This document shows, in pieces, positions 33,582-47,537 of a stretch of 64,000 nucleotides of DNA. The stretch lies in NCBI GenBank assembly GCA_028564675.1, contig JAOVVO010000012.1:1-64000 (forward strand). The letters run 5' to 3'. The notes beneath the pieces are model-generated. The model did no database searches. It was not told the DNA's origin and saw nothing but the letters and a program-made list of their open reading frames with translations. A program made the translations under genes and the position numbers. How positions within the stretch are numbered: position 1 is the stretch's first letter; each line of letters starts with the position of its first letter. The stretch comes from Onchocerca lupi (taxonomy: Eukaryota; Nematoda; Chromadorea; Rhabditida; Onchocercidae).

Positions 33582-36251
33582 ATGCGCACTTTTAATGAGA
33601 ACAATGAATCGAAACTTGTGGAATTTCCGAATGGCAAAGTTAATATTTCCTTCATATTTTCATCGTGAAATTGAATTTGATGTAAGATGCTAACTTTGTG
33701 ATCTTCTTTTTCTTTTAATTACGCTTCGAAAGTGTATCTATATTATATAAATTGAGTGAAACGGGTAAAAAAATAATCATGAAATCCAGATTTTGCAGAT
33801 AGTTGGAGCGCGATGGATAGTAAGAAGAATTTTAGGAACCGGTGCTTATGGGGCAGTTTATGAGGTACAGAGCATAACAAATCCTCTAATCAGTGGAGCA
33901 CTCAAAGTAAGTGGAAAGAGTTTTCAATCAAATTTTATTCGAGATCGAATTTCAATAAATTGGTATATCTATACTCAATATTTTTATTCGTCAGAAGGAA
34001 AATGTTTAAAATCGATAAAGAAAATTCTGCGAAGTATACATTTTCATTAATTTACTTTTGAGCATCACTGAAAGTTGTTAATAATGGTTTTTCCTTGCAG
34101 GCTGAATCAAATTTTGCAACAGACAGTATTTTAAAATTGGAAGTTGAAGTATTAAAGCAACTACAAAATCGTAAATATACCGTCCGACTGTTATATTCTG
34201 GTAAAAGAGAAACATATAGGTTAGCAAATTCATTCTGAATTCTTCATTATTTGTTTAACAATGGAAAACAATGGGATTTCAACTACACCGTAATTTACGA
34301 AAGAATATATATAAAAGGATTCATTGAAATTCAGCTCTGAGAAATACGGAATAAGTAAAATATTGAAGAATTCAAGTTCTTAACTGAAATGGCTTAATTT
34401 TATAGTTACTTGGTAATGACATTGTGCGGTCCGGACTTGGTCACAGTGAAACAAATGAAGAATCTGGCAACATTCAGCGAAAGCACCATACTTCGTATCG
34501 CTATTCTAAGCTTGTATGCCATTAAACAGGTATGAAATCGCAAAATTCAAAATCGAAAATTTCTATTACTGAAAAATATTGAAGTAAGACTGTAACATTC
34601 CACATTTTATATTTGATTTCTGCATATTTCTATTCTCGAAGGTTTCAGTAGATTTTTTAACATTTTTGTAATCAGTTTCATTGCAGTATTTTCCGGAAAA
34701 TTTTTCTAAATTTAATTGTTTTAGTTGCATGAAATTGGCTTTGTACACCGTGATATAAAGCCCAGTAATATAGCAATATCGCCATCTCCTGCTGATCGTC
34801 ACATTATGTATTTGTTAGACTATGGAATGGTTCGCAAATATGCGATCTATAGTAAAAAGCAATGGTTTATCAGACAACCGAGAAAGCAGGTTCATTCTTA
34901 AGTTTAAAAAATCTCGAATAATTTAAGAATTTCGTTTGAAAAAAATTTTTAAATAAGCTCGATTTTTGAGAAAAAAAAACTAATAATCATCCTTTTCATT
35001 GATATAAGACAGAAAATACTCGCTCTTTCTATGAATAAATGAGATCTGACTGTTTGCAGGTTTTACTTCGTGGAACATTGCGATATTGTTCGGTAAATAC
35101 TCATAAACGGCGTGAACAGGTTCGCAAAATAAAATTAAAATGAAAAAGGTCTCTAAATATCTTCGAAGCATACCGATGCTCAAGAATAGATCATTCTATT
35201 GAATGTTAAAAACTTCAAGTGTTACATGTTTTCAAAAACATAAATTCAGTATCTTCATTCAAATTATAAAACTGAAAACAAAATATGCATTTTATTTTTT
35301 AACCTCAAAACTACGCATTTGCACAGAACTGAAAAGTGAATAAACAAATAATTTCATTGGGAAATAGATGAATAAAGAATCTGATTTTCGTTTCAGGGAC
35401 GCGTTGATGACCTCTGGTCACTGATCTACATGTTGATTGACTTGCGCAGTAATCACCTACCTTGGAATAAAGCAATACGTGAAGACCGTATTCTCTACCT
35501 TAAAGAATCTGTTTCTGATAAGCAACTTCTGTCGATCGGAAAGATGGAATTTTATGAACAAATTCTAGCACATCTCCGTAAACTACGTTACCCGGATAGG
35601 CCTGACTATCGTTACATGTACAAACTGGTATCGGCCCATGATAGATTTCTGAAGATAACAACAATGAAAAAATGCATCATTCCGAAGTCAATATCAAAAA
35701 AAAAATCATACTTTCAAAATAATTCATACTTCCATCTAAAGTTCAAGATATGGAATTTCCTGAAAATTGCCAAATAATAAAAATTCTCCAGATGATATCA
35801 CCAATGATAAAGAAGCAATATTTTTTCAATGAGCCATATGATTGGGAGATTTTATCAGAGGGTGAAACGCAGGAAGAATCACAATCATCAGAAAAATCCT
35901 ATACATCAGCTAACCCGATTAATGCAAAATGCAAGTTCTTCTCTGATCTCTTCATTTATGCCAAATTTTGTGTACCGCAACATTTTTCATTCAGAAGAAA
36001 GTGCTCGTTACAGTAAAAGAGATTCAATTTGCACCTAAACATGAAAATTGGATCCCTACCTACATATTACAGCTCTCAACCTAATCATTCCGGGAGATAT
36101 ACCACTGGCACAGGAGCATGCATTTGAAGAGGGCGAAAATGATGTGCCGGACATAATGAAAACCGCTTATCATGTTCCTCGTCGTCGACATGATCGTGAT
36201 CGACGTGCGCTGCAAGAAGAAAGCAACATACCTAATGAAAATTTACCGTAA
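33582..36251 (+). CDS. TTBK/CK1-family protein kinase
   Basis: Nine in-phase exons give 406 aa: 33582-33638, 33799-33906, 34101-34219, 34406-34529, 34725-34889, 35060-35119, 35397-35627, 35792-35969, 36073-36251. The kinase domain follows a 19-residue leader. Visible features are the Gly-rich loop GTGAYGAV (32-39), the ATP Lys in GALK (Lys55), catalytic HRDIKPSN (144-151, Asp146), the metal motif as DYG (168-170, usual DFG), LRGTLRYCSVNTHKRRE and GRVDDLWSLIYMLID. The RGT-RY-S-N-H and DDLWS blocks and the YDWE box after the domain (304-307) are typical of tau-tubulin kinase-like members of the CK1 group. Nematodes have an expanded set of these, many expressed in sperm. All catalytic residues are present, so it should be active. 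The tail after residue 307 is acidic then Arg-rich and unassigned. Confidence 0.9.
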
Positions 36252-37403
36252 ATTCATTTTTAGGCTAGCTGCAAAATTGTTACGAATCAGTTTAAGAAAT
36301 AAACTGTTTGATAGAATGACTTACTTCTATACATCTTTTTCTAATAAAAATTTGACCTACGTACGCAACAAAATCATGCTTTAGAATCGTAAACTCATCA
36401 TAAAAAAGTACTGCTACTTTTGTCTGTAGAAGCCAAAATAAAGTAATAGAATACAAACATTTAAAGACACTTCAGTTAAACCACATTTCTCAATAGATTG
36501 TTCTCATCAACACATAAATCCATCCTATTAAAATTTAACGAAGAATTATGGAAGACACAACTTACTATTGCCCCATGAATTTACTCGACACTCCAGAGAA
36601 AACTCTGTCTAAAATTGTGTAACAGGAAATAAATTCAAGCTGATGCGTCAAAATTCGAACATCGCAAATAAAAACTAACTTTTCATTTAATTCCTACTTG
36701 GAACTTCTTATTTTCAATTTACATAGCATCTTTTCAACAATTTCCAGGTAAACAACGTACAGCACCACTTATATAACTATCAGTACGAATTTTTTTAAAC
36801 AACACAACATTGCAAAACATGACACTATGCCTCTATTATACAACAACACAAACTAATTGTATCAACGTGACACTATGCCTCTATTACATAACAATACAAA
36901 CTAACTGCATCAAAGTAATACCATATGTAGGAATTTTCAGAAGACAAAGAAATTAGAGCTTTATATTACTGTAACCGAAAAAAATTTGTGAAAAGAAACT
37001 GTAACAAACACGAAACCAACTAAACAACGGATAATCAAGACAAACACAATTCATCGCAAAATTAAATCCATTTTTATACATCAGCAGGTCTGAGTAATTC
37101 GAAAAAATATAGAAATGGGATTTTTCACAATGAAGGATTTTCAAAACTTTCGAAATTTTTGGAAAACCTCAAGCTTGGAAACGTATATTTATAAAGGAAA
37201 AATTGAGGATAAGTCAGAAAGTTCCTGTCATTTCGTGAAATAACACTAACACTATATATGTAGGTAAGTATCCCAGATTTTTCATATCCAAGAAATAAAG
37301 ATAGAGAAAGAAAAACAGAGATAGAACTTCAATAAATTACGCTAATATTCTCAAATCAAAAATAAAAGTTATAGGAAAAATAAATGATATCAAAATAAAA
37401 ATG
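36252..37403. other. convergent intergenic region
   Basis: Lies between the 3' ends of the kinase (plus) and the V-ATPase subunit (minus). No gene seen; it contains a 48-bp tandem duplication. Confidence 0.5.
36821..36916. repeat. 48-bp tandem duplication
   Basis: The unit beginning GACACTATGCCTCTATTA at 36821 is repeated at 36869 with several substitutions; both copies end in (T/G)(A/C)ATCAA. Confidence 0.8.
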
Positions 37404-40400
37404 TCACATATTTTCTTCAGCAATGCGAGCTTCTTCCAAGATCGTATCGAATGAAAAGGGAACAAAAGCATGACCAAGACCTTTGTAGAATTTGCTTTGA
37501 AATTCAACCCTGAAAATGAAATAATTTAAGAAGTATTTGTATAATCATTAATAACTTTTTCAAATTAAAAATCTATCAATAAAAAGGGTTTCCATAAACT
37601 GAGTTATTACATAAAATTAATCATTAAAAGCACCCATCATTATTACTGCGTTCACAAAGTTCAATTAAATCTTATCTTTGACAATCAAATTAAAAGATTT
37701 AACAATGCTGTGCAATATGTTATTTAAAAATAAAGTTTAAAAAAATACCAATGAAGACGAAGAGCGTGTAGAAAAGCGCTGAGACCTTCCATCAAGACTA
37801 AAATTGAAAATGAAAGAGAAGCAAACAGAAAAAATAGAACATATGTCGCCACTGCTCCCATATAACCATTTAACATAAAAGCCTGGCGGAAAACCATCGT
37901 CCATAAGACATCTGACAACTCTAAAAGATACTAAACATCATCAAGGTACATATCATACGATCTAAGCAAAGAAATTTTCCTATTTCTGGAGATAATACAA
38001 GTTAGCTTCTAATAACAAATTCATTGCCACTTCTTTCCTGCTCAACCCTTTCCTTTCTCGCGAAAAACACCCAGCATTAAATAAACGCGCATTATTTCAA
38101 AAAGTTCAATAAAATACAATATTTTAATGAAATTTGAAGTAACTCAATATAAAAAAAAGTGACAACTTACGAGCATGAGCAAGCGAAAGTGCCCAAAGTC
38201 GAAGATAAGAAGCAGTATGCGATATGCAGCCTAGAGCAAATTCAATGGTATGAATAGCTTGATAAACCATAACATCAACAAAATCGAACTGAAACGAAAT
38301 TCAGATTCAAATTTTAAAAAAATATTGGATCTTCTACATAAAACGAAGATTTTTTAAAAACATGAAAATCATCACTTTTTTTCAGATGAATTTTGTTCAA
38401 AACTTTGAAATCATGATTAAATATGGACGTACTTTTTCCTCAATATATGTCACAGATGATCTCGACGAATCATAATGGATTATATGTGCATCATCATTTG
38501 ATTCAGCATGGATACTCTTAAAAAAAAAAAAAAAACAAAGAATGAGATGACTTTTCGAAAATCCATGAACATGAAATTAAATACGGCAGAGCAAGTACTC
38601 AAAAATAATAGTCTAGCACGAAAAAAATTGATAAAAGAATAACATCAAGCATATTCGGAGAAAATGATAATGAAGATAATATGCTCTGTATTGTGAATGT
38701 CTAGAATCTTTAATCATTTCATCATAAAATTATAAAAAATAATTTCGTGAAGCAAGGCTGGAAACAACTCATCTAAGTGCCGCTCGGCGCTATGTAATTG
38801 AACTTGCTCAAATTCCCATTTTCTGATCAGAAGTTTGGAACACACCATAAATTTTGAAATTTCAAACAAGTCGTTGGAAAAAAAAAAGAAAGTGACAGAT
38901 TCAATTTTCTCAAAAAATGACCGATTTGCTGGACCGCCTGTTATGCTGCGGGGAATTGTTTAATCAGAACTCCTTCTACAATGTGTACAATGAGCGGCAC
39001 TTGAATCATTACCACTAGAGTCATTTCGATTTTACCTTAAAAACACACACAACCACAAGCAAATGTTACCAATTTGAATACCAACAACAATACTAATCCA
39101 GGCCTGCTGAAAGCAGGTTCTATTAAAACTAAGAGTTAAAAGTTCTAGAATCCTGCAGCGTTCCTTCCTTTTTTTAGGTTCCAGTTTTAGATTTAAAAAA
39201 TCAACTGTTCACACCTACGAATTCCACAACTTTCAGCCAGTTCGGATAGTATTTGTATTCAAAGACGTTCAAATATTTTAGAAAAATTTCAAACCAAGTT
39301 AGAAGTGCCCATAGCAATTCGTTCTTTGTATTTCTTCCATTGCATGTAAGGCTTACCAAATAACATAATCGGAATGCACGTTGCCGCAATAAGCACAAAT
39401 AATGTTTCAAAGAAGGACTAAAACTATTAGAACTGCAGTTATGTAAGAAGAAATTTAATCAAGTCTTCAAAAGTTCCAAAATTTGGTCAAAATCAAATAA
39501 CGTACGCACATAAAGCCAAAGTATGCATTGTGTGAGGCTTTTCTTCCTTATTTGACCTACACAGTCGAGAATTCCAGTATTTAATGTGAAAAAAAAAAAA
39601 TTAAACTGAATTTTCAAGATAATTCATGTGAAAAACAAAAATTTGAAAACCCACTTGACCCGGATACCAAAGATTGAGATGACACTGTGGATACACAATT
39701 CCTTCAGAATCGACAAATCCATATGCACGATTCTTCATCATGAACATGTTAATAAGTCCTATCAGCAATGATGGAGCGCAGTTAGACGATGGATATTCAT
39801 AACCCAAAACATAGCCACTCTGTAAAATCCACATATAAAAGGAACAATTAAAATAGAAACCTTAGCTGCTCGCAGAAGCAAGAAGATTTGAGAAAGTGAA
39901 AATGTACAGGAAAATAACGTGTCCTTAGTAGTTAAGATATTTTATGAAAATTACCTAATGATCTTATTTTATGCACATGCCTATAATTTACTGTAACCTC
40001 ATCATTACTAGTAATTATTATAATTAAAAGAAATGAAATCTGATAGCTTAATAGACAGTAATTTTGAAATCAGTTTTAATTTCTAAGAAAACCAGTATCT
40101 TAATCTTTGCAAATGACATTTATGACTGCTGTACTTTTTGCTTTTTACTTACTTATTGCAAGGATCGCATAACATGCACTGCTCATCGTATAGATCAGAA
40201 TCTACACATTCTAAAAAGATTAGAATGCCTACCTTGGCAGAAAAAAACATCCATTTGAAGACAATTTGCATACAAAGGTAAATAAAAATACAACCAAGGA
40301 ATAGCATTTGTGGGATAAACATATACAGAATATCCAGACGAGAATTAAAGTATCTGGAATCAACAATAATCAGACCACTTCCATTTTGGAAATTTTGTAA

Positions 40401-43400
40401 ATGAACTAGTCTTACATCAGTTCAAATTATTTCCTTAATTCATTCAGAATCAATAATGTTATCTTAATTCTTATAACAGAAAAGTACGAAAAAGATAAGC
40501 GAGAAATGCAGTTAAGCTCAACAGTCTTTCAAATCTAAAAAAAAAAAAATTTCGAATAACCAGTTGCTATTTTGTTTTTTCTTAGATTGAAATTTTATCC
40601 TGAATCACAACTTACTTGTAATTTTCATAACTCAACATGACACCAAATGTCATTTGTGCAATACCAATTATGACAGACATTTTCATTTTCATCGAGTTCA
40701 AAAAACTTAATTTGTTACTCTCAGCAAGATTCCAAATTGGATCAACGCCTACAGGGTAAGGTCCGACTGACTGAAATCAAGAAACAGGTTGCGAAAAGGC
40801 AATGAGATTTTATAGGTAAATTAGCGATAATGTGAAATAGAATTATGTACAAAAAGTTCCAAGAAAAAGGGCGGAAAAATACAAAGATGTCCAACCACAT
40901 TATAATAAGCCCATTGTGGTGTGAGCATAAGTTCTCGCTCATACTCAAGTTTGTTTAAATCCGAATAAATATTTCGCCATGAACTCCCGAATAAATTGAA
41001 AGATTTGCTATATACATCGTTATAAATTAATCCGGTGTATATCGAGAAGCAACCCATTAAAAATATCACATAACGACCGTTAAAAAATGTTTGAAAAATC
41101 TGAAAATTACTTAAAATGAACACTACTGAACTTGATAAATTTTGCATGAGACCAAAATTTGAATCAACTCAAATTATATTTTGAAATAGTTATCGACATA
41201 ATTTTCTACAGCATTGTGCAAATATTTGTTTTCTCTAATATATAATTTTACAATATCACTTGTTTCTTTCACCTCTAAATTTTATACTCGTGATTTTACA
41301 TTTAAATTATATTAAAATTATCAACCTCATCGTTTATCCGAGCTGATTCCAACTGTTTTTCTCGATATATAAAAAAAAGAGCGCATAGAAGCATAATAAG
41401 TCCGTGGCCACAGTCGCCAAACATGACAGCAAAAATGAACGGGAATGTAATCATTGTGTAAGGAGCTAGAAGTCATTTTTTAAATATAACTTATTACAGT
41501 TTCTCACTAATAAGAAACGTTGTTTTTGAAGAAAACCATGAAATAAAAAAAAAAAACCGATCGAATTTATACATTTTAAACCGAAATTTCAGATTATCAG
41601 TGCTTTCGCTAAGTAATTGGTGATTATCATACCTGGATTTATTTCTCGATATGATGCAATGCCATATGCATCAACAATATTTTGGAATCCACGGGTGAAT
41701 TTGTTAACACGATGGAAAGTTGGAGGTGCTTCCGTTATATCTGACATACGGTTTAGAATTGATGGCACTGTACTTCCTGATTCTTCCTAAAATTAAAATA
41801 TTTAAAGAACTTGAAATCCACAATTTTAACATAATGATTTCTGCAGAAAATAAAGTGACATCCTAGGGATTTCCATTTCTTGGAAAATTCATATCAACAT
41901 AATAAAAAAACATATACAAAGAAATTGAACCAACCGTCCCCCTTTTGAGTGCCAACTGAATCCGATTTAAATCAGCTACTGGACACCAACATTCAGCAAT
42001 CAGACATTTCTGGGTAACATCCAAGTTAAATAAATTTAATGTATGGTAAATGGATTTGATTTTACGCACTTTTGTTAGCCACATTCGTACATTTTTTGAT
42101 GCAGCAACCTAAAAAAAGTTAGATAATGCATAGTAATTTAAAGGTTTCAAAAAATTTTCTGAAATATTTTGGAAACTTTAACTTCAAACTTTAAGGAGAC
42201 TGAAAATTAATAAGATCATAGAATGAAAAGAACCAAGACGCGATGTCGATGGTCTTGTGTTTGTCCTAAAACCGTTTTCAAATCTTCAATACGAGTCATC
42301 ACTCCTATCGACATTTCTCGCCGTTCTTGCGGAGTATCCGGACATGGATAAAGAGTTGCTCGAAAACTGGAATGCATAATATTCCATATGTAAAAAACTA
42401 TATCATAAGTGTTTCAGTTTTTTAGTAAACCAAAAAAACATACCCTTCGCAAATTTTTTTGACACGAGTTTTTAACTGATCACCTTGGAAAAATATAATA
42501 AATACTGTATTGATGACTGGATCGCCCTGAAAAACATTCTATATTCTGAGCATTCTATATTAAAGATCTGTTAAAGACTGGCATAGATGAGTATTATATT
42601 ATGTCGTTTTTTTGTGAGAAATTCGAATATCGTTCTGAATGATATAAATAAACATTATATTCTGACCAGGAAAAAATATGGCAAAAAAATTTATTATTTG
42701 AACAAACATTTTTAAAGAAATGGTGTGTAAAACACAAACTATTTAAAGTGGTAAAAAATGGAAATAAAGTAATGATTTACAGTAGTAGGGTCGATAAGTG
42801 GTTCCGCTATTTCAGACTGTCGCAAGAAAACATTACCACGACAAGCGCGCCATAATAGTCGTTCAAATGCTGGAAGTCGCTCTCGGTGAATGACACCAGC
42901 AACAAAACTGCAACAAAAAGTTTCGAATTCTTATTAATAGTGAATTGACCAATTAAAATGAAGAATGACTCAATCTTTGCTTGATCAATTTATGCATGCA
43001 ACAAAAATTGAAGTCTCAAACTTTTTCTTTTACTTTGAAATAAAAATACCGTTTTGTATGGAAATGTTTCGGACAGAACTGTATAGTTTGTCTCATAATA
43101 TGCAGAAAACAGATGTATGATACCTGTCACATCCATATATTTTCTGCTGCGAAATAGTTTTCAACATTATGATAATTAGATTGCATAGTATGAAATAATT
43201 TTTAAGATTTAAGAAAGCTACGTTCAAAAACTGAACAAAAACAACAGAAAAAAACACAGAATAAAAGAAAAATTTAAAAGAAAAAAAGACAAATTAAGGT
43301 TGAGGAAATATAGAAAACTTGACTGTCTCTTTTCGGATAAGTTAGAAATTATACAACAAATAATTGAGAAACATGAAATAATCAGGGAAAGAAAGAACTT

Positions 43401-46400
43401 TGCAATGTGTTATAGCAACTGAAAGATGAAAAAAAATAAGCTAAAATAATTTGGGGGTAATTCTAGATGAATTGCTCAAATAATCAATCATTTCGAAATT
43501 TAGTTTTGAATTTTGTCGAATCAAGTAAATATATTGGTTTCGAAATTTTTTAAAAAATTCGACGTAATATTAAAAGCTGCATTAACAAGGAAGCGTATAA
43601 CTTTATTGGCATAAAAGTCTTAAAATATGTAGATAAATTCAGAAAATAAAAAATGTTAATCTAAACATATAAATAATAATCTTCTATGACACAACAAATC
43701 CATTCAGAAATCTTTGTCTTCTAAGACCTACAGCAATCTTTCTAATTTTAGAAAACTAAATATTCCCACAATGATTTAAAAAGAGGTATTTCAAAAAAGA
43801 TCGCACAATCATGATGAGGTCTATCTTTATGCATATAATCTAAATTTATAAGATATGGAGAAACTTATATGCTAAGAAAACGCTTGAAGTTAACTGCCAC
43901 CTTTACAGAATGCTAAAATTACTTGGATGAAATAAGGAAGAATACAACAATTCAAGCCAAACGATTATGAAATATGAAAAAAAAAAAATATGAACGGCAT
44001 ATTGTAAATATTTTAGATTCAAGCATGAAACAAAAAAGAGAACAAGAGACCTACCCAAAATTAGCAAACATCTGGCCGGTGACAGCACCGGACAATTCGA
44101 TGCCTATTCCCTCAGTTTCCTGCAGAACGACCTGCTCCGGAAGGCCGCTACCGACTGATGCATTTGGTGGCACGATTGTTTCCGTTCCAGCCTAACAGAA
44201 GCAACAAAGCTATTTGTTGTATTATAAATAATCCGATTTATTTCTAATTTGCAGGAAGTGACAAGAAATTTTCTAATTTTATCTTAAAGAATCTTAGAGA
44301 AAAGCGACAATGATAATTAAAGTGCCAGAGATTTGAGACTTATTTTTCCTTAAAATACTGCAACCTTCGAACCCGAGAAGCACAGTCCACAGCGACTCAA
44401 GAAGGTTTTCTAGATGTTTTAAGTTTTATAATTTTGTGATATAATGCATAAAAATTGCAAAATAATGACAACAGCTCAGACAATTTGTTAGTTCAAAGAA
44501 ATTCCATTTTCCAGCAACAAGAATCAGCAGTTGGCTCGGCGCAATCAAAATATTCCATTTCTGATTTAGAACCTATCTCATTTTCAAAAAAAAAAAAAAA
44601 AAAAAAAAAGCTTAAAAGGCAAATCGACACAAATAAGTAACAAACTGGATGATTAAAATAGAAAAATCCAAAAGAATTTATATCAAGACCATTTCACGGA
44701 AATACTTATCATGATTATAGAATTATTAATTCCTTTTATTGCACCCTTTTTGGGTAAGGTACAAATTGTGCAATCTATAAATTCGTCATTCATTGGGACA
44801 TGCAATGAAAAAATCCATTAAAATGCAATTTTAGATATTTTAAACCAGATTGCATCCATGTTTCTGAATAAAGACACAATTTGTTTGTTACAACTACAGC
44901 TATTCATGCATTTAACATGCATGTATAAATATGTTCGAGAATCGACATGCAAACATTAGAAGACAAATCACGAACTTAATGATAGGAGTAATTAAAAAGA
45001 GACCAACATCACTTAATTCATTTTTAATTCACACACAATTCTGTACTTACCCTAAACGCAAAGTAACTGCTGGGCTTCGCGATTCGCTCAAAAGATTTTG
45101 CTCCTCTTCAGGAATAAAACGATGTTGATGCTCTTCTCGTCTTGTATACGACCACCTACCATGTTCCACCTGTATCGTTCACAAAGCTCAGCTTTAGAAA
45201 GCATACAGAAATACTATGCAATGAAAAAAAGCAAAGTGCTTTTCTGAACACATAAACAGGTGCTACTAAAGATAATTTTTTTTAAGCTTTCGGATAAAAC
45301 ACAAGACGTAAAATAAGTTTTAGTAAGATATGACTAGATGAAATATTTTTCCTGAAATACTGAAACCATAATTAACATTTCGTTAGAAAAATCATTGGTT
45401 TATATTCCCTACTGTCTATTATTATTACTAAGAACTGATGATGAAAAGATTATTTTCACTAGTGCCGATTACATCTCATAAAAATAATTGTGCTTTAACA
45501 ACCACTGAGTCAAAGGACGACTCAAAAGATGAAATATATCGTCATGAGTTAAGCCAATGGTGATAAAACGTAAACAATATGTGAGGTCGGGTTGTTACGC
45601 TGCTTTAAAGCTAATGACGATTAGTAAAGCTCAAATGCTGAAACGAATTTAGCAATGGAATGAGCAATCACAAAAATGAATATTATCAACTGCTGCTCGT
45701 ACATATGTATATCTGCAAGAAAATCGAGAAATGAATGCTAATGTCATTGGACTAAGTGATACAAAGCTAAAAGCCTGTTTCAACGGTCCATGAACAATTT
45801 TTTAAGACGAAACATTTCGAAATAGGTTGTATTAGTTTCACTGAAAAGAGAAGACTTGGCGTAAACATCGAAATCGGAATGTCGAATTAAAACTACAGTG
45901 GAAATTTCAGGAAAAGCACTTCAAAAAGGGGACAGAACAAATCTAAAACTAGAATTGTTAATAAAAAAATATAAAAGTGTTAGGAATTAACTTCAATAAC
46001 GTCAAAAACTAATTCACAACAATCTTTGACAAAAACCTGCACAAAACAACTACCGCAAACAGATATATGCAAAATAACTTTTAATATTTCTCGATATGAT
46101 TTATTCAACGTGAAGTCGAGGACTGTAAAATCTTAGATCACTTAAAATCAAACTCATCGAGTTCGAAGGATTCAGCGTTTTTTGATCATATTCAGTAAAT
46201 TTATGAATTCTGGGGCTTCGCACAATTTTTCAAGTGTGTAAAATTGTTTCCAGCTATTTTTTCCTTTTCATTTTCTCTTAGTTATGGAATTACCAATCAT
46301 CCTATCATAAGTCTATATTATTCTACATACTGTGGTCTTTCTTTCAATACATATTACACGAACAATATCAAATTTAATTGGATAAGAAGACATTAAGGGA

Positions 46401-47537
46401 GTTAATTTCAGATCGCGGTTTTAATGTATATGAAAATAGAGCATTTGTACAATCGTGAAATTTGCTTCCTGTAAATAATTAGCAACAATCTAACTCAAGC
46501 CCACTACAGTTCATTTAATTTCTACTTAATCCGCCTCTACTTGCTCTGAAAAAATTAAGTATAAAAAAATACCTCATCGAAGAACTGTTGCGTTTTCCGA
46601 AGAATATGTTTCAATTCTGTCAATTCCGAAAAGTTTTTCTTCAACATTTCCTCATTTTGATTGACTTCTTGTAATTCATTTTCTAACTTTTCGAACGTTG
46701 CCTGTAACAGTCGGTAAATAATTGGAACTCCGTCTTACTTAATAATCTAATATGTGATGGAACTTAATTTCCTTACTATCCATAATAAATTTGCCTATTT
46801 TTTATTCTACAACTTACCTCTAAATCAATCATCTCTTTTGGTTGTGGAGCATCTGGATTTTCACCTGTATCCAACATTGGTATCAAATCTTTTTTGATTT
46901 CACGTTCCAAAAATCCTAGAAAAAATTTGCTGCTGTCATTTCCTAACAAACACTGTATTAATTAAACCTATATCACACTTTGATAAATCTGTTGAAAACA
47001 TAAGATTTATTCACGATAAGTAAATATTGCAGAATGCTGTAAATAAAAAGTGGAAACTCTGTAGAAACATATACAGCCACATGTACAGGCGTAAAGTCAA
47101 GACGATATATTCTGATTTCTTCTGTCTTTCGGTTTGAAAATTACAAACATACTCAATTTTCGTTCCATTTCATCACAACGTCGCACTTCATTCACAAATT
47201 TCCGTTGAAAAGCACTTACATCTGGATTGAGCTATAAATGTTAATTATAATCAACGCTATCATCATCATTATAGTAAACGTAATGTAATCAATTATTACT
47301 GTCATCAGACATCATTGCATATCAATTATCGGAGATAATAGTCAACCGAATCTGTAAATAGCTGAGACGTAACATAAGCTGTAGAAAAAAAAAAAAAAAA
47401 AAAAAGAAAAAAAAACTTACATCACGGAACTGCACAAGACCCAATTCCCCTAGTTCTGCAACACAAGCATATGCAGCTTCCGTTTGCAGAAACAGCTGTG
47501 CTAAGCACATTTCTTCGCTTCGATAGAGCGAATCCAT
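37404..47537 (-). CDS. V-type proton ATPase 116 kDa subunit a
   Basis: Twenty exons per transcript (865 or 871 aa): 47537-47421, 47231-47153, 46915-46818, 46701-46573, then 45169-45051 or 44191-44055, 42907-42781, 42526-42444, 42366-42234, 42108-41935, 41786-41633, 41465-41326, 41099-40899, 40770-40616, 40353-40233, 39819-39655, 39417-39295, 38516-38433, 38288-38171, 37920-37749, 37509-37404. This Vo subunit forms the proton half-channels and determines where the pump resides. Conserved blocks include RSEEMCLAQLFLQTEAAY at the N terminus, LGELGLVQFRD, FVAGVIHRERLPAFERLLWR, HTLNLFNLDVTQKCLIAE, FAVMFGDCGHG, GLIYNDVYSKS, GVDPIWN, and [20 protein letters not shown] with the essential transport Arg (about 764). 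The closest C. elegans counterpart by exon logic is unc-32, which is also alternatively spliced at the same region. The weak GTGG donor at 40899 and the AAG acceptor of exon 38516 are the least certain junctions. Confidence 0.95.
44055..44191 (-). other. V-ATPase a alternative exon 5b
   Basis: 137 nt, phase 0 in and phase 2 out (TTT GG|GTAGGT). It encodes a neutral-to-acidic segment with VPPNASVGSGLPEQVV and ends GQMFANFG before FVAGVI. Including both 5a and 5b would break the frame, so one is chosen per transcript. Confidence 0.8.
45051..45169 (-). other. V-ATPase a alternative exon 5a
   Basis: 119 nt, starts in phase 0 after FFDE and ends in phase 2 (TTA GG|GTAAGT). It encodes a charged segment with EHQHRFIPEEEQ and ends TLRLG, which joins FVAGVI and matches the canonical vertebrate wording in this region. 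Mutually exclusive with 44055-44191, because both go from phase 0 to phase 2. Confidence 0.85.
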
